A stretch of DNA of 52,464 nucleotides from contig JBJOMN010000005.1 of NCBI GenBank assembly GCA_046052345.1, positions 1 to 52,464 of the forward strand. Direction: 5' to 3'. Positions 8,766 to 17,283 of this stretch are shown here, one piece after another. The notes under the pieces are model-generated. The model was not told the origin of the DNA. It saw only the letters and a program-made list of their open reading frames with translations, and ran no database searches. How positions within the stretch are numbered: position 1 is the first letter of the stretch; each line of letters starts with the position of its first letter. The translations under genes and the position numbers were made by a program. This DNA is from Pollutiaquabacter sp046052345 (GTDB lineage Bacteria; Bacteroidota; Bacteroidia; AKYH767-A; 2013-40CM-41-45).

Positions 8766-10238
8766 ATGAAATTTCGCTTTTACGTCCTTATCGGGCTTTC
8801 GACGCTGCTGCTGACCGCCACGTCCGCTTCTGCCAGAATGAACGCCTATTTCGGTTACTGTGCCTTCGACCGGCCGGGCGGACAACCTTATCTGGAGACC
8901 TACCTGCAGGTGACCGGAACATCAGTATACTTTGCGCCTACCGGAAACGGGCATTACCGGGGAACCGTGGAGGTTAAATGGGTTTTCCGAAAAGGCGACC
9001 GCATCGTCACCTTCGACAAATACCTGCTCCACGGCCCCGATCTGGACAGCCTCGGGCTGTTGAGTCCGCCGGATTTTCTGGATGTGCAGCGGACCTCTCT
9101 CGACACCGGCGACTACACGGTGGAACTGAGCATCACGGACAAGCATTCGGATGAACAAGGCTTCAGCGTCAAACAGGAAGTTTCTGTTCGGTTTCCGAAA
9201 TCGGCCGTCAGCATCTCCGACATCGAACTGCTGGAAAAGTACAGCCCCGAAAAAAAAGACTCGAAGTACGCCAAGAGCGGATTCGATGTCTATCCTTACG
9301 TGCTCGGTTTCTATCCGCCGGAAGTGACCCGTCTTCTTTTCTATACCGAGATCTACCGTACGGACAGCTTCGCCGGCGGTGATGTCCTCATCCGCTACAT
9401 GATCTCCAACCACGAGAGCAAACAGCTGGTCAACGAGCTGGTCGGCATGAAAAAGCAAACCGCCGCTCCGGTGCTGCCGTTAATGGCCGAGCTCCCGATT
9501 GATCAGCTTGCATCCGGCAACTACCAGCTGACCGTGGAGGTGCGTAGCCGTGATAACAAGTTGCTGGCGTTCCGGCAATGCTTCTTCCAACGTATCAACA
9601 ACATCCAGAAGCCGACACGCCTGGAGGAGATATCCCTTGTGGACGCAAACAACACGTTCGCTGCGTTGTACCGCGACAAGGACACGCTGATGGAATATGT
9701 GGCGTACCTGTTGCCTGTACTTTCGCCTTTGGAGGGTCAGATCGCGGAGAACCAGTTGCGTATCGCCGACCTGACGTCGTTGCAGCAGTTCTTCTATTTC
9801 TACTGGTCGAAGAAGGCCCCTGCCGACCCGCAGGGTGCATGGAACGCCTACCTCCATGAAGTCAGGAAGGTGAATGCCACCTACTCCACACTCAACCGTA
9901 AAGGATATGAAACGGACCGAGGAAGGGTGTATTTGAAGTACGGTCCGCCGAATACCATCGTGAAGGAGATCCAGGACCCGGAATCCTATCCGTACGAGAT
10001 CTGGCATTATTACAAGGTGAACGCGCAGACCAACCGGAGGTTCGTTTTCTATTCCAGCGACCTCGCCTCGAATTCCTTCCGGCTGCTGCATTCGGATGTG
10101 CGCGGCGAGGTACAGGACCCTAACTGGGAGTTAAAACTGCACAGCCGTTCGCAGGCTTTCGGGGCCGATATCGACCAGGACCAGTCGTACGACATCTACG
10201 GCAGCCGAACCAAAGAGAATTTCCGTCTGCCCCGCTGA
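8766..10238 (+). CDS. GWxTD domain-containing secreted protein
   Basis: A 490-residue protein. The start at 8766 gives a clean signal peptide (MKFRFYVL...ASA, about residues 1-22); the frame is open upstream but overlaps the divergent gene. The C-terminal third has the GWxTD-domain hallmarks: FFYFYWSKK, then GYETDRGRVYLKYGPPN, where the name-giving Trp is Tyr, then YEIWHYY and a FVFYSSD strand. The family is widespread in Bacteroidota and related phyla, and its function is not established. The stop is followed after two bases by the start of a family 2 glycosyltransferase, so the two are likely co-translated. Confidence 0.82.
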   Translation: MKFRFYVLIGLSTLLLTATSASARMNAYFGYCAFDRPGGQPYLETYLQVTGTSVYFAPTGNGHYRGTVEVKWVFRKGDRIVTFDKYLLHGPDLDSLGLLSPPDFLDVQRTSLDTGDYTVELSITDKHSDEQGFSVKQEVSVRFPKSAVSISDIELLEKYSPEKKDSKYAKSGFDVYPYVLGFYPPEVTRLLFYTEIYRTDSFAGGDVLIRYMISNHESKQLVNELVGMKKQTAAPVLPLMAELPIDQLASGNYQLTVEVRSRDNKLLAFRQCFFQRINNIQKPTRLEEISLVDANNTFAALYRDKDTLMEYVAYLLPVLSPLEGQIAENQLRIADLTSLQQFFYFYWSKKAPADPQGAWNAYLHEVRKVNATYSTLNRKGYETDRGRVYLKYGPPNTIVKEIQDPESYPYEIWHYYKVNAQTNRRFVFYSSDLASNSFRLLHSDVRGEVQDPNWELKLHSRSQAFGADIDQDQSYDIYGSRTKENFRLPR

Positions 10239-10240
10239 TC

Positions 10241-11284
10241 ATGTCGTCCGTCAACGCTCCGCGTATCGCCGTCGTCATCCTGAACTGGAACGGAAAGAAA
10301 TTCCTGGAACGGTTCTTAGGTGATGTCGTGCGCCGAAGCGTTCCGCTGGCGCGTGTTATTGTCGCAGACAACGCCTCTACGGACGGCTCGGTGGATTTCA
10401 TTACAGGACATTTTCCGCAGGTGGAAGTGATACGCATGCCGGAGAACACCGGCTTCACCGGCGGTTATAACCGTGCACTGGAGCAGGTTGACACAGAATA
10501 TTTCGTCTTGCTCAATTCCGATATCGAAGTTGCCGACGGATGGCTGGAGCCGTTGCTGGAACACATGGACAGTCATCCGGAAGCTGCGGCCTGTCAGCCC
10601 AAGCTCCTCGATTACAACCACCGCGACAAGTTCGAATACGCAGGAGCGGCCGGAGGTTACCTGGATCGTCTGGGCTATCCCTATTGCAGAGGACGTATCT
10701 TCGACCGGATTGAAACCGACAAGGGCCAGTACGACGACATAAGAAAGGTTTTCTGGGCGACCGGAGCCTGTATGATGGTCCGCAGCCGTTGTTATCGTGA
10801 AGCAGGCGGTCTCGACAAACGTTTCTTCGCCCACATGGAGGAGATCGACCTTTGCTGGAAATTCCAGCGGCTGGGATATTCCGTGTTCATCGTACCGTCG
10901 TCGGTGGTCTACCACATCGGGGGAGGTACGTTGTCAAAATCAAATCCTCGAAAAACCTATCTGAATTTCCGGAACAACCTTTTAATGCTCTTCAATAATC
11001 TCGATTGTAAGGAATTCCGGAAGATTTACCGCCGCCGTGTTTTTCTGGATATTACAGCTGCCTTACACTTTCTGACGGTTACGGGAACGGCGGACTTCAT
11101 GGCCGTGCTGAAGGCACATCGGGATTTCCGGAAGTTACGTCACGACGATTCGGGTTTTTCAACAAAACACCCGAAATCCGCGGCTATTAACTCTTTCACA
11201 GGGGGCGGCATCAGCGTGCTCTTTCAGTATTATCTTCGCGGAAAGAAAAGATTTTCCGAGCTCGAACCCGACCGCGGCTTCTGA
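10241..11284 (+). CDS. Family 2 glycosyltransferase (rhamnosyltransferase-like)
   Basis: A 347-residue GT-A fold enzyme. AVVILNWNGKKFLERFL (about 9-25), the nucleotide-binding ADNASTDGS (about 45-53), the metal-binding LLNSDIE (about 88-94) and the acceptor-side FFAHMEEIDLCWKFQ (about 203-217) are typical of the dTDP-rhamnosyl/WbbL-like subgroup. It has no extended membrane domain and probably works at the inner membrane face on a lipid-linked glycan or cell-surface polysaccharide. It starts two bases after the GWxTD stop. Confidence 0.88.
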   Translation: MSSVNAPRIAVVILNWNGKKFLERFLGDVVRRSVPLARVIVADNASTDGSVDFITGHFPQVEVIRMPENTGFTGGYNRALEQVDTEYFVLLNSDIEVADGWLEPLLEHMDSHPEAAACQPKLLDYNHRDKFEYAGAAGGYLDRLGYPYCRGRIFDRIETDKGQYDDIRKVFWATGACMMVRSRCYREAGGLDKRFFAHMEEIDLCWKFQRLGYSVFIVPSSVVYHIGGGTLSKSNPRKTYLNFRNNLLMLFNNLDCKEFRKIYRRRVFLDITAALHFLTVTGTADFMAVLKAHRDFRKLRHDDSGFSTKHPKSAAINSFTGGGISVLFQYYLRGKKRFSELEPDRGF

Positions 11285-11393
11285 TTTTCCGATTTTCAGG
11301 GATGTAAGGAATCCGCGAAAATGCACCCTGACCCGCACGCGGAGGATGTATTTTGAAGTCAGAACAACGGCGCAGGCTTTTTAGACAGTATTG

Positions 11394-13985
11394 ATGGGAA
11401 TTGAAAACGTAGACATCCTGATCCGGAGGGCGCAGGTATTGAATGCAAGGGACGTTGCACAGGCGATGACATTGTTGGAAGAAGCTTTGTCGGATGCACA
11501 GAAATGCGGTTACCAGCGAGGAATCGCGGTCGCCATCCGGGAGAAAGCCGCCTGTCATCTTCGGCAACAACGGTTCAAACAGGCTCTTTCAGGCTTCCTG
11601 GAAGCCAATGTGTTCTTCAGACAACTCGGAGACCTGTCCGGCCAGATCAGCTGTCATCATGAAATGGCAGGGGTCTACAGGACCTTGGGCGATCATCCTG
11701 CGGCCCTCCAACACCTTTTGGAGAAGCTCGGACTCTCCACCGCCGTCGGGGATTCCAAAGGCATCGCGGCTTGTCACACCGAAATCGGTGACCACTACCT
11801 GCTGCTGCAGAACATACCGGAATCCATCGAATGTTATAAGAAAGCGCTCAAGATCTTCGAAGGCCTTAAAGACAAACCGGGCTCACTTGATTGTTACTGC
11901 AGGTTAGGCCATGCATTCATTCTCGAGGAAGACGACGACCGCGCCCTCTACTATCTGCTTCGCGCCCATCACGCGCTGAACGACGGTGCCGAAACAGATC
12001 TGATCGTCCGCACACTCTCCGGACTGGCTCGACTCTATACCCGGCAGAAGGACTACGAGAAGGCCCTTTCGCATTTTCACGATGCCCTTAAATCTGCGGA
12101 ATCCGGGGCATCCCTCCCTGTGCTCATCCGACTTAAACGCAACCTGGGAGAGTTATACCTTGAACTCACCCAGTACGACAAGGCCATCGAGACCCTGACA
12201 AAAGCCCTGGAACGCGTCTCGCTGATGCCCGCCGATTCCGAAAGCGTTCAAATACACGGATTGCTTTCCTCTGCATATGAAAAAATCGGCGATTTCGCCC
12301 AGGCACTCGCCCATCAGAAACGCTTCCATGAGCTGGACAAGCAGGTCACCTCGGAGGCTGTCAGCCTTAAATCGAAGGCGCTTCATTTCCGGTTCGACCT
12401 GGAAGAGCTCCGCAGACAGAAAGAGATCGCCGAACTTTCAGACAAGCTGAAGGAGCAGTTCCTGGCGAACGTCAGTCACGAGATCCGTACTCCGATGAAC
12501 GGCATCATCGGGATGACGCACCTCCTCCAACGCACTCGTCCTACGAACGAGCAGAAGGAATACCTGGATGCCATCAAGGATTCGGCGAACAACCTGATGG
12601 TGATCATCAACGACATCCTTGATTTCTCCAAGATCAATGCCGGCAAGATCGAATTCTCCCGCAGCGAGTTCAGTCTGCGTGAACTCGTCCGCGGCGTGGT
12701 GCAGATACTGAAGGTGAAAGCGGATGAGAAGGGATTGCAACTGAACGTGAATATCGACTACCGTATCAATGACCTGCTGATGGGCGATCCCATCCGTCTC
12801 AACCAGGTGCTTATGAACCTTGTGGGGAATGCGGTGAAATTCACGGATAAAGGAAAGGTCTCACTGGAGATACGACTCCTGAACTCGGAAGAACAATCTT
12901 CCCGTATCCGCTTCAATGTCATCGACACCGGCATCGGCATTCCGGAGGACCGGCTGGACAGGGTCTTCGAAAGCTTCGAACAGGCCGACAACAACAAGAG
13001 ACGGCACGAAGGAACCGGGCTTGGCCTGACGATCGTCAGGAAGCTGGTTGAACTTCAGGGTGGCAGCATACATGTGAAGAGCCGTCCGGGAGAAGGTTCC
13101 GAATTCAGTTTCGAAATGCCATTCGGCATCTCCGCCCCAAGTTCGGTACAGCCGCAAACGGAGCCCCTCCCTTTGACGGACAGGATTGATCTATCTCACC
13201 TTCGCATCCTTGTCGTCGAGGATAACCGGATCAACCAGCTGCTGGTCCGTAAAATGCTGAAGCAGCAAGGAATAGAACAGGTAGAGACGGCTGAGAACGG
13301 CAGCGAAGCGATTCGTCTTCTGGAAACCCGGATTTTCGACCTCGTCCTGATGGACATTCAACTTCCGGAGATGGACGGTTACGAGACTACGCGCACAATA
13401 CGACGACGTCTGTCGGCGGACAGGCGGAATATTCCGGTGATCGCACTTACAGCGGACGCTTCGGAAAGGATGAAATCGACCGCCCGAGCCGCAGGCATGG
13501 ACGATTATCTCGTGAAACCATACACTCCGGAGGAACTCTTAGGAAAGGTGCAGGCTTTCGCCCCGCCCCATCCTGAAGTTTCCGAAAGTGAGTTGAGGGA
13601 TCATCTGACCGGAAAACGGCAACAAACTTTATCCAGGCTGGAAGCTTTGGATAAGTTCACCGGCGGGGACCAGGAACTCACCGTACAGCTTATAGAAATC
13701 TTCCTGCGACAGCTCCCGGAATCCATTCGCCGGCTGGAGAATGCCGTTCCGGCGAAGAACTGGCCCGAGGTCCATGCCACTGCGCATAAGATCAAATCAA
13801 GTATCGCAATTTTCGACCTCAAGGACCTGCGACGTATCATCGTGAAGATCGAAGAATACTCCCGGGACCTCCGCAAACTTGAAGAAATTCCTTCCCTTTT
13901 CTCCGCCTTCAGATCGGAAGCGGAAAGCGTGATGGCCGGATTGGAAGCCGAACTGGAAAGGCTCCGACGCGAACGGGTGGGCTGA
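11394..13985 (+). CDS. Cytoplasmic hybrid histidine kinase: TPR - HisKA - HATPase - REC - HPt
   Basis: About 863 residues. Residues 1-320 are TPR-like helix pairs (for example AACHTEIGDHYLLLQ, YEKALSHFHDALK), followed by a short coiled coil. The HisKA box SHEIRTPMNG holds the phospho-His near residue 362. The ATPase N box is NLVGNAVKFTDKG, with GTGLGLTIV as G box. A receiver domain follows (about 603-725) with the phospho-acceptor in VLMDIQLPE. The last ~100 residues form an HPt domain with HATAHKIKSS. This is a complete internal His-Asp-His relay without transmembrane segment or output domain, so the signal is probably intracellular or partner-borne. A TTG at 11391 precedes the chosen ATG. 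The stop abuts the stop of convergent rnz. Confidence 0.9.
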   Translation: MGIENVDILIRRAQVLNARDVAQAMTLLEEALSDAQKCGYQRGIAVAIREKAACHLRQQRFKQALSGFLEANVFFRQLGDLSGQISCHHEMAGVYRTLGDHPAALQHLLEKLGLSTAVGDSKGIAACHTEIGDHYLLLQNIPESIECYKKALKIFEGLKDKPGSLDCYCRLGHAFILEEDDDRALYYLLRAHHALNDGAETDLIVRTLSGLARLYTRQKDYEKALSHFHDALKSAESGASLPVLIRLKRNLGELYLELTQYDKAIETLTKALERVSLMPADSESVQIHGLLSSAYEKIGDFAQALAHQKRFHELDKQVTSEAVSLKSKALHFRFDLEELRRQKEIAELSDKLKEQFLANVSHEIRTPMNGIIGMTHLLQRTRPTNEQKEYLDAIKDSANNLMVIINDILDFSKINAGKIEFSRSEFSLRELVRGVVQILKVKADEKGLQLNVNIDYRINDLLMGDPIRLNQVLMNLVGNAVKFTDKGKVSLEIRLLNSEEQSSRIRFNVIDTGIGIPEDRLDRVFESFEQADNNKRRHEGTGLGLTIVRKLVELQGGSIHVKSRPGEGSEFSFEMPFGISAPSSVQPQTEPLPLTDRIDLSHLRILVVEDNRINQLLVRKMLKQQGIEQVETAENGSEAIRLLETRIFDLVLMDIQLPEMDGYETTRTIRRRLSADRRNIPVIALTADASERMKSTARAAGMDDYLVKPYTPEELLGKVQAFAPPHPEVSESELRDHLTGKRQQTLSRLEALDKFTGGDQELTVQLIEIFLRQLPESIRRLENAVPAKNWPEVHATAHKIKSSIAIFDLKDLRRIIVKIEEYSRDLRKLEEIPSLFSAFRSEAESVMAGLEAELERLRRERVG

Positions 13986-14906
13986 TCAGTCTGCGGCAAT
14001 CGAGAAGCGATCGCCTTCCAGGGCCAAAGTCGTATTCGGAAACACTTCCTTCGCTTCCTCCAGCATCGGATATAAGTTCTTATAACGGGCAGAAAAATGC
14101 CCGAGTATCAACCTTTTCACATTGGCCGCCTTAGCCACCAAGGCTGCCTGGCGCGCCGTGGAATGAAAGGTCTCTCGCGCACGCTCTTCCAGCTCGTGCA
14201 GGAAGGTGGATTCGTGGTAGAGGAGATCGACACCCCGGAGCGTTGCTCCCAGGTTTTCATCATACACGGTATCTGAACAGAAAGCATAACGGCGGGAAGG
14301 AAGCGGATCCTGTGTCAGTTCTGAATTCGGGATGACCGTGCCGTCAGGCAGCCGCAGGTCCTGCCCCTCTTTCAGTCCCTGATAATCCTCCAGCTTGATG
14401 TCGAGACCCGAAAGACGGTCCTTCAGTATCTTCCTCGGGCGTTCCTGCTCCTCGAACAGAAAGCCCGTACAAGGAATACGGTGCTGTAACGGGATGGCCG
14501 ATACCCGAATGATATCGTCGGCATAGACTACATTCCGCCGTGTCGAATCGACGGCATGAAAGTGAAGAGGATAACGAAGTCGGGTGTCGGACAACCGAAG
14601 CTGAAGATCGATGATCTGCCAAAGGTCTTCCGGACCGTACACATGAAGGTCCGTGGTCCTTCCCTGAAGATGCAGCGTGGAAAGAAGACCCATGAGCCCC
14701 AGGTAGTGATCTCCGTGCAGGTGACTGATGAAGATGTGGTCGATACGGTGGAAACGGATACGATACCTGTTAAGCTGGATGAGCGTCCCCTCTCCGCAAT
14801 CGATTAAAAAAAACCGCTCCTGTACTTTGAGTACCTGAGCGGTCGGGTGTCGTTGGTAGATCGGAGTCGCTGAACTGCTGCCCAGTATGAAGACTTCAAA
14901 ATCCAT
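13986..14906 (-). CDS. rnz: Ribonuclease Z (tRNase Z)
   Basis: A 306-residue metallo-beta-lactamase-fold nuclease that removes 3' trailers from tRNA precursors. The zinc motif HLHGDH lies near residue 61 in FISHLHGDHYLG, and further ligands occur in FCSDTVYDE and LILGHFSARY. Length is normal for the short bacterial form. The start overlaps the stop of the upstream T9SS-cargo gene by one base (TAATG), which points to translational coupling within the STAS-cargo-rnz operon. Confidence 0.95.
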   Translation of the reverse strand: MDFEVFILGSSSATPIYQRHPTAQVLKVQERFFLIDCGEGTLIQLNRYRIRFHRIDHIFISHLHGDHYLGLMGLLSTLHLQGRTTDLHVYGPEDLWQIIDLQLRLSDTRLRYPLHFHAVDSTRRNVVYADDIIRVSAIPLQHRIPCTGFLFEEQERPRKILKDRLSGLDIKLEDYQGLKEGQDLRLPDGTVIPNSELTQDPLPSRRYAFCSDTVYDENLGATLRGVDLLYHESTFLHELEERARETFHSTARQAALVAKAANVKRLILGHFSARYKNLYPMLEEAKEVFPNTTLALEGDRFSIAAD

Positions 14907-15658
14907 TAATGCGCTGATACGACCAGGCGGCGGATGATCATGTCTTTTCCGGAAAGGACGCGGGTCAGGTAGACACCTGCGGTAAGATCATCCACGCTGA
15001 AAGAATAGGTATTCCATCCGCGGGCGGCATCGTGGCTTTCACGACGGACGACGTTACCCAGAAGATCGATGGTTTCGAGCACGATGTTTCCCGGTGCGGT
15101 TACGCCTACCGTGAGGCGCGAAGCCGAGCCGGCAGGGTTGGGCGTGAACTCGGAAACGGAAAATCCGGTGGGAAGGGAATTGTTGGAGATGCCGGCAGGG
15201 GCGTCCACGACGATGGAATAACTGGTGATGGCGGACGGGACCGTAGTGGCGGCACCGAACAGACGGCCGTACACCATCAGTCCTACGCTGATCGGATAGG
15301 TTGCTACGGGTACATTCACAGGACCTGTGCTCTGCAGGAGGATGCAGGCGTTGGAACCGCCCGGGAAAGAACAGTTCGAAGGCGTGCAGCTGTAAGTGAA
15401 TCCGGAAGGAAGACCGGTTACACTGGTGATATTCATGGAATCGACAGTGGCCGGCAGACCGAGATAAGCGGTATCCCGAACGACCTTTAGCTGGATGGTC
15501 GTGGTATAGACCTGGCCTTGGGTGGCATGCGGAAGTCCGGTAGCGGAATCCGGATAAACCCCGTTTACGTTATGCGTGATGCTGGTATCCGGCACACACT
15601 GTGAGGACGCGGTGAAGGAAGCCCCGAGAAGAAGCGTGAAGAGTAAAAGTTTGCGCAT
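14906..15658 (-). CDS. Small secreted T9SS cargo protein of unknown function
   Basis: A 250-residue protein with a signal peptide (MRKLLLFTLLLGASFTASSQ). A Cys-containing beta-rich middle (CTPSNCSFPGGSNAC near residue 95) is followed by a type A sorting domain from about SVSEFTPNPAGSASRL to LVVSAH. The start at 15658 is preferred to an upstream in-frame ATG because it opens the signal peptide and leaves a 4-base gap after the STAS gene. It is unusual to find a surface protein inside a STAS-rnz operon. I recognise no specific function. Confidence 0.82.
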   Translation of the reverse strand: MRKLLLFTLLLGASFTASSQCVPDTSITHNVNGVYPDSATGLPHATQGQVYTTTIQLKVVRDTAYLGLPATVDSMNITSVTGLPSGFTYSCTPSNCSFPGGSNACILLQSTGPVNVPVATYPISVGLMVYGRLFGAATTVPSAITSYSIVVDAPAGISNNSLPTGFSVSEFTPNPAGSASRLTVGVTAPGNIVLETIDLLGNVVRRESHDAARGWNTYSFSVDDLTAGVYLTRVLSGKDMIIRRLVVSAH

Positions 15659-15662
15659 AAGA

Positions 15663-16034
15663 CTATTCTTTGTGGAGTTGTTTTTCGACTTCATTCATGA
15701 AAATCAGGTCGACCGCTTCGTTGATGGTAGGGATGACATTCAGCATCGAGTCGAGCTGGGAAATGGAGATGAGCTTACGCACATGATCCTGCACACCGGT
15801 CAGCACATAGGTGCCGTTACCGTCACGACAAAGCCGGTAGCCTACCAGCAGCGCACTGAGACCGGAGGAGTCACAATACTGGACTTCAGTCAGGTCCACG
15901 ATCAGGTTATTGAAATCCTCGTGATGCAGCATCACGATTTCAGCCTTCAGTTCAGGGGCCACGCCGCTGGTCAGTCGCTGCTCGTGCACTTTGACTACCG
16001 CGTATTTGTCTTTCCTTTCAAGCGTTACGTTCAT
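15663..16034 (-). CDS. STAS-domain anti-sigma factor antagonist-like protein
   Basis: 123 residues, a single STAS domain. The conserved loop YCDSSGLSALL (about residues 58-68) contains the serine that partner kinases phosphorylate in SpoIIAA/RsbV proteins. It is probably part of a partner-switching regulatory pathway; no kinase or sigma factor partner is adjacent. It is the first gene of the STAS-cargo-rnz operon and has a well-formed promoter (16051-16081). STAS proteins next to rnz are common in Bacteroidota as far as I recall. Confidence 0.9.
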   Translation of the reverse strand: MNVTLERKDKYAVVKVHEQRLTSGVAPELKAEIVMLHHEDFNNLIVDLTEVQYCDSSGLSALLVGYRLCRDGNGTYVLTGVQDHVRKLISISQLDSMLNVIPTINEAVDLIFMNEVEKQLHKE

Positions 16035-16050
16035 GGCTAAAGTGTTTTCT

Positions 16051-16081
16051 CAAAAATAAGCCGTTTTCCGGGATTTGCAAC
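16051..16081 (-). promoter_or_regulatory. Promoter of the STAS-cargo-rnz operon
   Basis: Read on the minus strand, TATTTTTG (16058-16051) matches the Bacteroidota -7 box TAnnTTTG exactly. GTTG (16081-16078) lies exactly 19 bases upstream and matches three of four bases of the -33 element. The start codon at 16034 leaves a very short leader. Confidence 0.65.
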
Positions 16082-16139
16082 CGGTCAGAGGGCACTTTTA
16101 CACAACCGGTCGGGCGGGGATTGTTAATTACGGGGAAGA

Positions 16140-16237
16140 GGTTTTCGGTTCGCAGTTTTCAGTTCGCTGTTGGCAGTTTTCAGTCCGCGTTTCGCGGTTT
16201 TCGGTTCGCGTTTCGCGGTTTTCAGTTTGAAGTTGGC
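16140..16237. repeat. Heptamer repeat array C, 14 units in phase
   Basis: Fourteen consecutive 7-base units, exactly 98 bases, fit the pattern nGTTnnC with few exceptions (GGTTTTC, AGTTCGC, AGTTTTC, GTTTCGC). Adjacent units create the small hairpin CCGCG-TTT-CGCGG at 16185-16197 and a near copy at 16206-16218. This is the longest and cleanest array in the window. Confidence 0.93.
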
Positions 16238-16245
16238 CATACGAA

Positions 16246-16340
16246 ATACAAGTTTCGCTTCACTCCATGGTTTTACCAACTGCTAAGTGCCAACTGTCAA
16301 CTGTCAATCCAAGAAGTACAAGCTTCGCTTGACTTCATGG
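16246..16340. repeat. Pair of 25-base direct repeats 70 bases apart
   Basis: 16246-16270 and 16316-16340 are 25-base copies with four mismatches. Both share the core TACAAG-TTCGCTT and end in CATGG. The offset is 70 bases, ten heptamer periods. The right copy contains the perfect hairpin CAAGC-TTC-GCTTG. Confidence 0.85.
16277..16308. repeat. Heptamer repeat array D (CAACTGT type)
   Basis: About four and a half 7-base units: CAACTGC, a diverged unit, CAACTGT twice, then a partial unit. It lies between the two 25-base direct repeats. Confidence 0.8.
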
Positions 16341-16347
16341 CATTGCC

Positions 16348-16367
16348 GACTACCGACTACTGACTAC
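16348..16367. repeat. Heptamer repeat array E overlapping the pyrB stop
   Basis: Nearly three units of GACTACC/GACTACT. The pyrB stop codon (16357-16359, minus strand) and its last three codons lie inside this array, so the C-terminal Ser-Ser-Gln of the protein is encoded by the repeat. Confidence 0.85.
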
Positions 16368-17283
16368 TTCCCGCCAAAAGGTACAGCACGGCCATGCGGA
16401 TGGCGACGCCGTTTTCCACCTGATCGAGGATAATGGACTGTTCGGAATCCGCCACATCGCTGGTGATCTCGACCCCACGGTTAATGGGTCCGGGGTGCAT
16501 TACGGTGATCTTCTTACCCAGGCTGTCGAGCAGTTTCCGGTCGAGTCCGTAACGCAGGGAATATTCACGGATAGAAGGGAAATAACGGATATCCTGGCGT
16601 TCCAGCTGGATACGCAACATATTCGCCACATCGCACCATTCCAGCGCCTTTCGAAGGTCGGTCTCCACTTTCACGCCCAACGAAGAGACATACGTCGGTA
16701 ATAATGTTTCCGGTCCGCATACCATGACCTCCGCACCCAGCTTCTGCAGGCAATGGATATTCGAAAGGGCGACACGGGAATGCAGGATATCTCCGACTAT
16801 CGCAATCTTCAGCCCTTCCACTTTTCCGTATTTCTCGCGGATCGAGTAAGCATCGAGCAGCGCTTGTGTCGGGTGCTCGTGTGCACCGTCGCCGGCGTTG
16901 ACGATGGATGCCTTCACGTGCCTGGAAAGGAAAAGCGCCGAGCCGGGATGAGGGTGACGCATCACGATGATGTCCACCTTCATGGCCAGGATGTTATTGA
17001 CGGTATCGATCAGCGTCTCCCCTTTGCTGACGGAGGAGGACGAAGCTGCGAAATTGATCACGTCCGCGGACAATCGCCGTTCGGCGAGCTCGAAAGAGAG
17101 CCGCGTGCGGGTGGAATTTTCAAAAAACAGGTTGGCGATGGTTACGTCGCGCAGGGACGGCACCTTCTTGATGGGACGGTTGATGACGTCCTTGAAATTA
17201 TCGGCTGTGCGGAAGACAAGCTCGATATCATCCCTGGTAATGTCCCTGATGCCAAGGAGGTGCGGCGTGGATAGCGAACTCAT
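16357..17283 (-). CDS. pyrB: Aspartate carbamoyltransferase catalytic subunit
   Basis: 308 residues, normal length. It makes N-carbamoyl-aspartate in pyrimidine synthesis. Carbamoyl-phosphate site FFENSTRTRLSFE (about 53-65), HEHPTQALLD (about 137-146) and MHPGPINRG (about 260-268) are intact. The start overlaps the pyrR stop by four bases (ATGA), so the two are translationally coupled. No regulatory subunit pyrI is adjacent. The last residues (SSQ) derive from a heptamer repeat. Confidence 0.96.
   Translation of the reverse strand: MSSLSTPHLLGIRDITRDDIELVFRTADNFKDVINRPIKKVPSLRDVTIANLFFENSTRTRLSFELAERRLSADVINFAASSSSVSKGETLIDTVNNILAMKVDIIVMRHPHPGSALFLSRHVKASIVNAGDGAHEHPTQALLDAYSIREKYGKVEGLKIAIVGDILHSRVALSNIHCLQKLGAEVMVCGPETLLPTYVSSLGVKVETDLRKALEWCDVANMLRIQLERQDIRYFPSIREYSLRYGLDRKLLDSLGKKITVMHPGPINRGVEITSDVADSEQSIILDQVENGVAIRMAVLYLLAGSSQ

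Noticed and set aside
16185..16218. CCGCG-TTT-CGCGG hairpins as independent REP-like elements
   Set aside because: They arise from the junction of adjacent heptamer units in array C, so they do not need a separate origin.
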